NCBI GenBank assembly: GCA_047638695.1
Contig: JBLINY010000156.1
Location: 1-9,257, forward strand
Origin: JAHECQ01 sp047638695
Lineage (GTDB): Bacteria > Actinomycetota > Acidimicrobiia > Acidimicrobiales > SZUA-35
Length of the DNA stretch: 9,257 nt
Reading direction: 5' to 3'
The number at the start of each line of letters is the position of its first letter. Position 1 is the first letter of the stretch. Position numbers and translations under genes: made by a program. The notes beneath the pieces were generated by a model. That model worked only from the letters and a program-made list of their open reading frames with translations, was not told the DNA's origin and did not search any database. Below, in pieces: positions 1-5,484 of the stretch.

Positions 1-70
1 AGTTGGGACCATCTGTACTCGAGACAGCGGTTCATTCGCGGATCACTTGACCCGCCGCGCGGTGTTTCGG

Positions 71-118
71 AGTGGAGCTGATGGGAATCGAACCCACGAC
101 ATCCTGCTTGCAAAGCAG
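71..118. other. Left attachment site: displaced tRNA-Ala 3' fragment
   Basis: The 48 bases are identical to 9138-9185. On the minus strand they spell the anticodon loop, anticodon-stem 3' side, variable loop, T arm and 3' acceptor strand of tRNA-Ala. Identity stops abruptly on both sides: base 70 is g against c at 9137, and base 119 is a against g at 9186. The fragment lacks the D arm and 5' acceptor strand, so it is not a tRNA gene. The 70 bases to its left are flanking chromosome, with no supported feature. Confidence 0.92.
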
Positions 119-316
119 AATCAGGCACATGCCGTGACCAGCGCCTTCTTGATGAAGCAGCAGGTCAGCACTGGTTTCGTGTGCCCGTAGGATCCCAACG
201 CTTCTCGACGTTGTGCAGTATCTGGTGCCCCTGAGGTGCCCCCAAGAGGACTGTCGAGCGAGGCGAGACTAAGGGCGCTAGTTCGGTCATGGGCGAGCGG
301 ATCGACAGGCGCGAAG
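119..316. other. Left arm of the element: non-coding, putative integrase arm sites
   Basis: No convincing gene. Two repeats shared with the right end are present. A 15-base motif, ACATGCCGTGACCAG (127-141), starts 8 bases inside the core. The 18-base motif GTGCCCCTGAGGTGCCCC (225-242) has an exact copy at 9052-9069. A related GTGCCCGTAGG lies at 180-190. Direct repeats flanking the core on both arms are typical of accessory integrase or excisionase binding sites in tyrosine-recombinase elements; that role is inferred. Confidence 0.6.
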
Positions 317-877
317 CTATGAACAGCCCCACCCGTAGGGATCGCCACAAAACTCCTCGACGGACTGCGCTCCACCGACCGCGATGCCAAGACCAACGAC
401 GATGAGAGCGAGGCCGATGAGCCATGTGCGTGAGCCGAGGTAGTGCAAGACGGCCATCCCTCCCGCGCCTACGACTGCTGCGCCTAGAGCGATTCCGCCC
501 CCTGGGTATACAAAGCCGTCCCGTCCGCCGATCTGAAGGCCATCGCCTACATTGGCGATTCCGACGAAGAAGGCGATCACGGCTGCGACTAAAAGGAGCG
601 GCACGAACCTCCCAACTGTGTAACCGGCCTTCGTGAGCCAATCACTGGAGTCCTCGCCGCCCGACCTCACCGTTGAGTGAACGCGTTTCGCGCGCTGTTG
701 CCTGATGAAGTCCTCGCGCCCCGTCCTCACCGTTGACTGAACGCGTTTTGCCAGCTGTTGCCGGATGGAGTCCTCTCGCTGTTGGCGGGTGGGCGGCGAA
801 CAGGTCCAGCAGACCCCACCTGTGGTCTCGACTTGGCTGCTCAGCAGACCGCATTCCGCGCACTTGTACCAGGCCAT
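317..877 (-). CDS. Zinc-ribbon membrane protein with 20-residue tandem repeat
   Basis: A 186-residue protein if started at the ATG at 875-877. Residues 3-28 form a probable zinc ribbon: C6-x2-C9, then C23-x2-C26. Residues 34-73 are two tandem copies of a basic 20-residue unit (pattern RED-x-IRQQ-x-AKRV-x-STVR), likely helical. Three hydrophobic segments follow (about 90-109, 128-147 and 152-170), then a short tail with C177 and C185. The layout suggests a cytosolic metal-binding or nucleic-acid-binding head, a charged linker and a membrane anchor. The start is uncertain: a GTG at 953-955, preceded by GGAG at 8 nt, would add 26 residues that look like nothing, while the ATG opens directly into the ribbon but has no clear SD. 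It stands alone as the leftmost gene. No family is recognised; function unknown. Confidence 0.7.
   Translation of the reverse strand: MAWYKCAECGLLSSQVETTGGVCWTCSPPTRQQREDSIRQQLAKRVQSTVRTGREDFIRQQRAKRVHSTVRSGGEDSSDWLTKAGYTVGRFVPLLLVAAVIAFFVGIANVGDGLQIGGRDGFVYPGGGIALGAAVVGAGGMAVLHYLGSRTWLIGLALIVVGLGIAVGGAQSVEEFCGDPYGWGCS
659..778 (-). repeat. 60-bp in-frame tandem duplication (2 copies)
   Basis: Two adjacent 60-bp units (719-778 and 659-718) differ by scattered substitutions and encode two 20-residue repeats in the zinc-ribbon membrane protein. The next two codons (E75, D76) start a third unit that is not continued. The length is an exact multiple of 3, so the reading frame is kept. The changes are mostly conservative at the protein level (for example Q/H, L/R, T/S). 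Confidence 0.85.
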
Positions 878-1077
878 TACGGCCGGCCGAGTTGGTGACA
901 AATGCGCGGGGTTACTCGAACGTTGATGGGCCGTGGCACGTTGGCAATTCTTCACTATGAGATCTCCGACCGCAATCGCGCTAACGATCGTGGGTGGTGA
1001 TCGATGCGCGGAACGGACCGTTGGTCGCCTATCGAACGGTCGGCGGAGCCATCAACCTGGCGCTGGGTGCGTCTCCC
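878..1077. other. Intergenic region between zinc-ribbon membrane gene and HTH remnant
   Basis: About 200 bp without a supported gene. It must hold the promoter of the leftward gene ending at 317; no good -35/-10 pair is recognised. GGAG with a downstream GTG at 953-955 (minus strand) marks a possible alternative start of that gene. The right edge runs into the palindrome at 1065-1100. Confidence 0.4.
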
Positions 1078-1100
1078 TTAAAGGGGGAGAGACGCGTCCC
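1065..1100. repeat. Long palindrome, copy 1 (GGGTGCGTC...GACGCGTCCC)
   Basis: An imperfect inverted repeat centred near TTAAAGGG (about 1078-1085). Its left arm is GGGTGCGTCTCCC and its right arm ends GAGAGACGCGTCCC. It closely resembles the palindrome at 1749-1785 in both arms and outer flanks. It overlaps the last codons of the frameshifted HTH gene. No T-tract follows, so a simple intrinsic terminator is less likely than a protein-binding or replication-related site. Its right arm contains GGGACGC (minus strand), the iteron core found at 1755-1899. Confidence 0.7.
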
Positions 1101-1214
1101 GTCTGCGCTCGACTTCCTCGAGTTTGTCGGCCTTGAGCCATCGGCGGATGGTGGCTTGTGAGAGGTGGAACGGCGGGCGGCCTCAGCCAACGTCACAGTC
1201 GGTCCGGCGGTCAT
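1078..1214 (-). pseudogene. Helix-turn-helix DNA-binding protein, frameshifted
   Basis: From the ATG at 1212-1214 the first frame reads MTAGPTVTLAEAARR, the opening of a small MerR/AlpA-like HTH domain, and then becomes nonsense. One frame over, starting at the TTC near 1169, the sequence reads FHLSQATIRRWLKADKLEEV and ends at TAA (1078-1080) after RRRDASLPL. The SQATIRRWLKADKLE stretch is a classic recognition helix plus turn. The two halves join smoothly if one base was lost near 1170. The downstream frame has a TGA just upstream (within GCTGAG) and no start of its own, so a frameshift is the simplest reading; a sequencing error cannot be excluded. The ATG overlaps the upstream gene's stop (ATGA), so it was the last gene of a three-gene leftward operon. 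If restored it would be about 46 residues, likely a regulator. Confidence 0.7.
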
Positions 1215-1591
1215 GGCGTCGCCTCACAGCGATGAGGTTGGAGAAGCTCGGCCCACACTACGAACTCGTCGCTCGGGTCGGCGGGACATGTGCCACCCGG
1301 CAAACAGAGGCTGAGAAGGTCGGAAAGTTCACCCGGCGAGAGTTCGCCGGGCTCTGCAGTGACCGGGGGATTCGCCATACCGTATCTGTCGGTCAGGCCG
1401 TCCCGATTGAGTTCGGCTGTCGCCTGGATGTCGGTCCGATTGAGTCCGACCGCCTCACGGCAGTTTGCCTCGGCCGTAAGCTCATTTTGAGTGCGCTGCT
1501 CCCCGGCCACGTTCCACAATCCGACTGCGCAGACGGCCAGGGCAAGAGCGGCAGCAACAGCGGCGACGGAGCGAGTCATCTGATGGATCAT
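1211..1591 (-). CDS. Exported or membrane-anchored Cys-containing small protein
   Basis: 126 residues. Residues 6-28 hold an arginine followed by a long Ala/Leu/Val hydrophobic stretch, so this is a signal peptide or single N-terminal membrane anchor. The rest is hydrophilic and acidic with cysteines at 44, 96, 102 and 122 that could form disulfides outside the membrane. No domain is recognised. The ATG overlaps the stop of the upstream 32-codon ORF (ATGA at 1588-1591), and its own stop overlaps the next start (ATGA at 1211-1214). This argues for translational coupling and for the start at 1591; a second in-frame ATG lies 4 codons in and is equally close to the hydrophobic segment. Function unknown; an envelope-located role is inferred from topology only. 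Confidence 0.65.
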   Translation of the reverse strand: MIHQMTRSVAAVAAALALAVCAVGLWNVAGEQRTQNELTAEANCREAVGLNRTDIQATAELNRDGLTDRYGMANPPVTAEPGELSPGELSDLLSLCLPGGTCPADPSDEFVVWAELLQPHRCEATP

Positions 1592-1686
1592 CCGGCGGCC
1601 AGCTCGGCGTCAAGGGCGACGGTGGAGCGGTACCAGCGCCAACCTCGAGCGGTGGGTATGGCTCCGGCGTTGAGGCGAACAGTCAT
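1588..1686 (-). CDS. 32-residue ORF coupled to the exported-protein gene
   Basis: A 32-codon ORF from the ATG at 1684-1686, beginning MTVRLNAGAIPTARGWRWYR. It is basic and aromatic in the middle with an acidic, Ala-rich end. No family is recognised. Support comes from the ATGA overlap with the next gene, repeated again at that gene's end, which is the pattern of a genuine compact operon. There is no clear SD. On the minus strand a TACGTT hexamer ends 7 bases before the ATG and could be the -10 of a leaderless transcript. The open frame extends upstream to 1785, through the palindrome, so a longer form cannot be ruled out. Confidence 0.35.
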   Translation of the reverse strand: MTVRLNAGAIPTARGWRWYRSTVALDAELAAG

Positions 1687-1748
1687 GCATGCGAACGTAC
1701 TGCAACGGCCAGGATCGCGCCGAGCGATCGAGGCACTGGCGGGTTGGC

Positions 1749-1785
1749 GTGGGTGCGTCCCCCTATAGGGGGGGACGCGTCCCAC
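1749..1785. repeat. Long palindrome, copy 2 (GTGGGTGCGTCC...ACGCGTCCCAC)
   Basis: A 37-bp near-perfect inverted repeat around a TATA centre (1764-1767). The outer arms are GTGGG and CCCAC; the inner arms are GCGTCCCCC and GGGGGGGACGC. Copy 1 at 1065-1100 has the same organisation with a TTAAA centre. Each arm carries the GGACGC iteron core in opposite orientation, so the palindrome looks like two inverted iterons. It lies between the ATPase gene and the small-gene operon, next to the direct iterons. Confidence 0.8.
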
Positions 1786-1905
1786 CTACGCCCGGCCACC
1801 GCGTCCAATCGCGTCCGGCACCGCGTCCGCCCTTTATCTTCAAAGATTTCGTGCGCCGCGTCCCACACAGCGTCCCGACGGACTCATTTGACCGCGTCCG
1901 GCGCC
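1749..1905. other. Candidate replication origin: iteron cluster with AT-rich patch
   Basis: The hexamer GCGTCC (GGACGC on the minus strand) occurs eight times in about 145 bp, starting at 1755, 1777, 1801, 1811, 1823, 1858, 1870 and 1894. Most copies extend to GGACGCGGTG or close variants. Between copies lies an AT-rich patch, CTTTATCTTCAAAGATTT (1832-1849), holding the perfect inverted repeat ATCTT-CA-AAGAT. The cluster overlaps the last codons of the AAA ATPase gene, whose relatives serve plasmid replication. Iterons, an AT-rich unwinding patch and an adjacent Rep-type ATPase are the usual parts of an iteron origin. The role is inferred; an operator or partition site is the main alternative. 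Confidence 0.5.
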
Positions 1906-2861
1906 GCGCCCGCGTCGTTGTTGCGGAGTCTGATCGCGGCGGTGAGGACGTTTCCGCGAGGCGGTTTGTCCTTGCCTGTGGCGGCGAGTCGGCCGGGTTC
2001 GTTGAGCCACTGCCGGAGTTTGCGTTCTCCGAGGTCGGCGGGTGCGTCAATCTCGTTGAGCAGGTCGACCCATTCGGCGGTTCCTGGCAGCCAGCCTCGA
2101 GCGGCGGCCATGCGGTGGATCGGTGCCGTACCATCGTCAGATCTGATCAGGTCGAATCGTTTAGGCACCCACGAAACGCGTGCAGCTTTGCATTCGATCC
2201 TGACTCCGGCGTCTGACTTCTTGAGCGTCCAAGCCACGTCCACGTCGTCGCCCTTCGCTGACGATCCCCGGCCGCGTCCCGACTCGTTGTGGCCGGTGTG
2301 GTCGGCTCGGACCACCGTGACGCCTCGCTGCTTGAGCGGCATCCACGCGAGCCGGTACAGCTTCTGGAATGCCTCCGCGCCGTTCTCGTCGCCCTCGAAC
2401 ACTCGCGAGAGCGTGTCAACGATCAGCAGATCGGGCTCGTGGTAGTCAGCGAGCGCGAGGAGCTGCGTCGCTCCGGCTGCGGTGTTGAGAGCCGGCAGGT
2501 TCGGAGACAGGTAGTAGGCGAAGTTCTCCGAGAGAAGCGCCTGTTCCTCCAACCCGTAGCCCATGTCTTCGACGCGTTCGGCCAGATCGTTCTCGGTCAT
2601 TTCGTAATCGAGATACAGCACCCGTTTCGGTTCGCCCTTCGGCGTGTCGAGAAAGGGTCGTCCGGTGGCAAGCGCGAGCCCTGCCTCGAGCAGCAGGAGA
2701 GACTTGCCTGTCTTCGCGCCAGCAACAACGGACACGAGACGGCCTAACGGCAGCAACGGCTCAAGCAACCACTCTGGATCGGGTGCGCCGTTCGTCAGCA
2801 GTTCATGCCAGTCCACCAACCCGGACACCGGCGGAACCGACACCGCGTCGCCATCGCTCAC
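1884..2861 (-). CDS. RepA/KaiC-like AAA family ATPase (AAA_25 type)
   Basis: 325 residues. Walker A is GAKTGKS (48-54), and a strand ending YLDYE (84-87) follows, typical of the RepA/KaiC group. Walker B is DLLIVD (144-149), then DHTGH (187-191) and a Gly/Ser-rich loop GSSAKGDDVDVAW (199-211) also seen in RepA-type hexameric helicase-like ATPases. The C-terminal part (about 265-325) is helical and could be a winged-helix or DNA-contact tail. Start: the GTG at 2859-2861 overlaps the upstream stop as GTGA, the tightest coupling available; a GTG at 2943-2945 would add 28 Arg-rich residues lying inside the upstream gene. Members of this family are found in plasmids, integrative elements and phages next to replication regions. 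Its place beside iterons supports a replication or maintenance role for the excised circle. Confidence 0.85.
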   Translation of the reverse strand: MSDGDAVSVPPVSGLVDWHELLTNGAPDPEWLLEPLLPLGRLVSVVAGAKTGKSLLLLEAGLALATGRPFLDTPKGEPKRVLYLDYEMTENDLAERVEDMGYGLEEQALLSENFAYYLSPNLPALNTAAGATQLLALADYHEPDLLIVDTLSRVFEGDENGAEAFQKLYRLAWMPLKQRGVTVVRADHTGHNESGRGRGSSAKGDDVDVAWTLKKSDAGVRIECKAARVSWVPKRFDLIRSDDGTAPIHRMAAARGWLPGTAEWVDLLNEIDAPADLGERKLRQWLNEPGRLAATGKDKPPRGNVLTAAIRLRNNDAGAAPDAVK

Positions 2862-3142
2862 CGACACGGGAACGGCCCTTTTACGAACTCGAGATGGCGC
2901 CGGTCGGCGCGTTCGTTCCACATCGCGTCGTTCGATCGGTGCCACTCGCCGTAGTGGCGGGCGTCGTCGCAGATGTCTTCAGCGGCACGCGGGGAGTACC
3001 CGGGCAGCAGCGCCACTATCGGCTGACAACAGCTGCCAGAGTGACAGCCAGTGCGCCTTATGGCTGGGTTACAATCGGGGGAGCTAATCGGGTTACGGCC
3101 GTCCTGGGGGCACTGGGGCGGCCGCTTCGCGTCATCGTTCAT
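2858..3142 (-). CDS. 94-residue protein upstream of and coupled to the ATPase
   Basis: Starts at the ATG at 3140-3142, preceded by a strong GGGAGG SD 4 nt upstream, and ends in a GTGA overlap with the ATPase gene. The N-terminal half is Cys/Pro-rich (cysteines near residues 11, 19, 28 and 33-34), possibly metal-binding. The C-terminal half (YSPRAAEDICDDARHYGEWH, then NDAMWNERADRR) is helical and charged, and reads like a genuine small actinobacterial element protein. No named family is recognised. Its position between an AlpA-like regulator and a replication ATPase suggests a helper or regulatory role in the same process. Confidence 0.65.
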   Translation of the reverse strand: MNDDAKRPPQCPQDGRNPISSPDCNPAIRRTGCHSGSCCQPIVALLPGYSPRAAEDICDDARHYGEWHRSNDAMWNERADRRHLEFVKGPFPCR

Positions 3143-3200
3143 TCGTCCTCCCGGGGCGCAAAGATGGCTCGAGCGGCAGCGATCGAGTTGGCCGGAGAGC

Positions 3201-3425
3201 TCATAGCGCTGCCTCCGTGTTCGCGCTTGGGTCGGCTTCTCGTTGGGCGTCGATCCAGCCGAGGACATCGCTTCGGAGGTACCGGGTGTGGCGGCCGACT
3301 CTGAAGCCGGTTGGGCCTTGCCGTCTGTACCGCCAGTTGTTCAGCGTCGCTCTTGGTATCTGGAGGAGATCGGCTACCTCCTGAGAGCTCATCAGCGGAT
3401 CGTTGGGGTCTGTGGATTTGTTCAT
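3201..3425 (-). CDS. AlpA/excisionase-type helix-turn-helix protein
   Basis: 74 residues from the ATG at 3423-3425, with GAGG 9 nt upstream. Residues 11-58 form an HTH_17/MerR-like winged helix: LMSSQEVADLLQIPRATLNN is the HTH, the wing contains GFRVGRHTRYL, and the helix SDVLGWIDAQR closes the domain. This fold is used by recombination directionality factors and by small regulators of integrative elements. It is the first gene of the leftward block, divergent from the block containing the integrase, which is the classic place for a protein that controls both excision and the switch between blocks. A GTG at 3438-3440 would add five residues; the ATG is preferred for its SD. Whether it acts as excisionase or repressor is not decidable from sequence. 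Confidence 0.85.
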   Translation of the reverse strand: MNKSTDPNDPLMSSQEVADLLQIPRATLNNWRYRRQGPTGFRVGRHTRYLRSDVLGWIDAQREADPSANTEAAL

Positions 3426-3518
3426 GGGACCGAGCCTCACAGAACCGTGACCTTACAAAACGCGAAAACTGTTCGGAAAGGAGATATACTTCTTTGCGAA
3501 CGGTTGGGAGTGATTGTT
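3426..3518. promoter_or_regulatory. Divergent control region between leftward and rightward blocks
   Basis: 93 bp separate the HTH gene (leftward) from the 239-residue gene (rightward). Rightward: TATACT at 3485-3490 is an excellent -10, followed by GGGAG (3506-3510) before the GTG at 3519; no good -35 is seen. Leftward: TAAGGT (3450-3455 on the minus strand) is a possible -10, giving a short leader before the ATG at 3425. An inverted repeat, TCAC-AGAACC-GTGA (3437-3450), lies just downstream of the leftward -10 and could be an operator. The AlpA-like protein is the obvious candidate regulator (inference). Confidence 0.55.
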
Positions 3519-4238
3519 GTGGGATGGGTGAAGGTGGACGGGCCGGAAGGCACGGACCTCTGGGGACTCGATCACCGGGTCAACTGGTCCGACCAAAGCC
3601 GCCTCGGCATCGAGATGATCAAGCACGTCAGCGGTCCAACCATCTCCGACGGTCGCGTCCTCCCAGCGAAGTTCTACGTGGTGGCCTACGACTACAAGAC
3701 AGGTATTGAGGCAACCCTCGTCTATGACAGCGTCGGCTCAAGACGCGTGCTGGTCGGAATCCAGAATATGACATCCGCCCGAGGCCGGGTACTGAAGGTG
3801 AAGGATCTCAAGGCTTTCCCGACGACCCGCGTTGGCCGCGAGTTTGGGCGCTTGCTCGAAGATCTGAAGACCGGACTCGGAGCTGACGGAGCGCTTGGCC
3901 CAGTGGCTGACGCTCAGGAGCCGAAGCCTCACGGAAGAAACCCGGTAACTGACGAAACGCTGCTCGTGATCGCCTGGCTCTACAACGATCAGCACGGCGC
4001 TCCAGCTGCCTATTTCCTGATGGGGCTGGCACTTCAGAAGGGCAAATGGCTGGGTGAGAAGGAGTATGACCAGGAATACCTCCGCCAACTCGTCGGGAAG
4101 GCTCGAAAGCGAGAATTCCTAGAGCCGACCACGTGGGGCAAGAAGAACTGGAACCTGACTCCCAAGGCCGAGGCACTTCTCGACGCCTTAGAGATTCGAG
4201 ACAAACTGGAAGGAGCCAGAGATGGCGACAGTCACTGA
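3519..4238 (+). CDS. 239-residue protein of unknown function, overlapping integrase gene
   Basis: Start chosen at the GTG at 3519-3521, 8 nt after GGGAG and downstream of a TATACT -10. The open frame continues to 3243, but upstream it is antisense to the HTH gene and would read through the promoter region. Residues 1-115 look like a mixed alpha/beta domain (for example AKFYVVAYDYKTGIEATLVY). A hydrophilic linker follows, and about 140-225 is helical and resembles a winged-helix or DNA-binding module (TDETLLVIAWLYNDQHGAPA through LRQLVGKARKREFLEP). No family is named. It ends 17 nt inside the integrase gene, so the two are translated together; a role in regulating or assisting recombination is inferred. 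GTG codons at 3510 and 3528 are alternative starts. Confidence 0.7.
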   Translation: MGWVKVDGPEGTDLWGLDHRVNWSDQSRLGIEMIKHVSGPTISDGRVLPAKFYVVAYDYKTGIEATLVYDSVGSRRVLVGIQNMTSARGRVLKVKDLKAFPTTRVGREFGRLLEDLKTGLGADGALGPVADAQEPKPHGRNPVTDETLLVIAWLYNDQHGAPAAYFLMGLALQKGKWLGEKEYDQEYLRQLVGKARKREFLEPTTWGKKNWNLTPKAEALLDALEIRDKLEGARDGDSH

Positions 4239-5388
4239 CCGATGGGCTACAGAACCCGACAAGCGAAGCGGCCGACTATGGCAGGTCCGCTGGCGCGATG
4301 AACAGAAGAATCATCGGCGCAAGGCGTTCGCTCGCAAATTCGACGCGGAACGGTTCGCGGCCAAGATCCAACGCGAGTTGGACATCGGTACCTACAAAGA
4401 CCCCCGCGACGGAAACGTGCCGTTCGGGACCTATGCCGAGACTTGGTTCACGTCACAACTGCATCTGCGCCCCGCGACCCGCACCCTGTACCGGGGCATG
4501 ATCACCAACCACCTCAAACCCGTATTCGGATCAATCCCTCTCAGCCGTCTCACTATCGACCAGGGTCGGACGTACCTCGCCGACGACAGGCGATCGCCGT
4601 CGATGCGAAGCAAGACTTTCACGCTTCTGCGCCGAATCCTCAACGACGCGATCACCGAGCAACTCATCCCCGCCAACCCTCTCATCTCCCTCCAGCTTCC
4701 GAAGGCCCCGCAACGCGAAGCCTCATTCGTCACGCTGCAAGAACTCGACACACTCGTCGACGCGATCCACCCGCACTTCCGAACGCTCGTCCGCACCGCG
4801 GCCTTCCTCGGGCTACGGCAGGGTGAACTGCTCGGCCTTCACCCCGACAACCTCGACCTCCAATCCCGTCAGGTACGTGTGATCGAGCAACTGTCCGCGG
4901 CGGTCCGCCCTCCCGAGCGTGTGGAACTCAAAACGAAGTCGTCGCGGCGAACCGTCGCGATCCCGGCCTTTCTCATTGAGGAACTCCTCGAACAACTTGA
5001 GGAACGCGCCAGCAAGGAGTTCCTATTCACAGCGGTAGGGGGAGGGCCGATCCTGAAGTCGAATTTCGCCCGCCGCTACTGGATGCCAGCTTGCAACACG
5101 GCTGGGCTTGACGGCCTGCGTTTCCATGAGTTGCGCCACACCGCAGCGACCTTCGCTATCCAGGCGGGAGCGCATCCCAAGGCTCTGCAGAGTCGGCTGG
5201 GGCACAGTTCCATCACAGTGACGATGGACTGCTACGGGCACCTGATGCCCGGCACCGATGACGACGTGGCGGCGGGCATCGACAGCCTCGTCGCTGCTCA
5301 CCAGCCTCTCAGCGCCGATGTCGTGCCACACCCGGCACTCGGTGCGGATCTTCGGCAGGTCAGCCCGAAGACATCGGCGTTTGGCTAG
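4222..5388 (+). CDS. int: Tyrosine recombinase integrase (phage integrase family)
   Basis: 388 residues. It catalyses site-specific integration and excision at the tRNA-Ala att sites. Domains: an N-terminal AP2-like arm-binding region (about 15-60, GRLWQVRWRDEQKNHRRKAF), a SAM-like core-binding domain (about 65-150), and the catalytic domain (about 168-345). Catalytic residues seen: R199 in LGLRQGELLGL, likely K239 in TKSSRR, H302 and R305 in HELRHTAATF, H328 in LGHSSITVT, and nucleophile Y338 in MDCYGH. All are present, so it should be active. The ATG at 4222 follows an AAGGAG-type SD and overlaps the preceding gene by 17 nt. Unlike many elements, int lies mid-element rather than beside an att site. 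The C-terminal 45 residues after the tyrosine are longer than minimal and of unclear role. Confidence 0.95.
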   Translation: MATVTDRWATEPDKRSGRLWQVRWRDEQKNHRRKAFARKFDAERFAAKIQRELDIGTYKDPRDGNVPFGTYAETWFTSQLHLRPATRTLYRGMITNHLKPVFGSIPLSRLTIDQGRTYLADDRRSPSMRSKTFTLLRRILNDAITEQLIPANPLISLQLPKAPQREASFVTLQELDTLVDAIHPHFRTLVRTAAFLGLRQGELLGLHPDNLDLQSRQVRVIEQLSAAVRPPERVELKTKSSRRTVAIPAFLIEELLEQLEERASKEFLFTAVGGGPILKSNFARRYWMPACNTAGLDGLRFHELRHTAATFAIQAGAHPKALQSRLGHSSITVTMDCYGHLMPGTDDDVAAGIDSLVAAHQPLSADVVPHPALGADLRQVSPKTSAFG

Positions 5389-5484
5389 GAGGTCAAGGGC
5401 TTGCCGCGTTCGACCCAGCGAGTGTCTGCGGCAGGGCGCGGGCCTGTCGGTTACGTTTGCCGACGGATGGCTTAGGGGGCGGCG
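5389..5484 (+). promoter_or_regulatory. Intergenic leader before the nuclease-like gene
   Basis: 96 bp between the integrase stop and the next ATG. GGGGG about 6 nt before the ATG at 5485 is a good SD. TACGTT at 5452-5457 could be a -10, but no matching -35 is seen. The gap suggests the cargo gene may have its own promoter instead of depending on int transcription. Confidence 0.35.

Noticed and set aside
121..396. Minus-strand 91-codon open frame in the left arm
   Set aside because: It covers the arm repeats and the end of the zinc-ribbon gene in another frame, and has no protein-like features.
1065..1100. Palindrome copy 1 as a rho-independent terminator
   Set aside because: No T-tract on either strand, and the second copy is found in a similar form with conserved flanks, which fits a binding site better.
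1124..1768. Plus-strand 214-codon open frame over the small-gene operon
   Set aside because: Composition is shadow-like, and it lies opposite three genes joined by ATGA overlaps, one with a clear signal peptide and one with a clear HTH.
1749..1905. CRISPR array
   Set aside because: The repeats are about 6-10 bases with irregular spacing and partly inside a gene; there are no cas genes in the window.
3243..3518. N-terminal extension of the 239-residue protein
   Set aside because: It runs antisense to the AlpA-like gene and through the divergent promoter region; an internal GTG with SD and -10 fits better.
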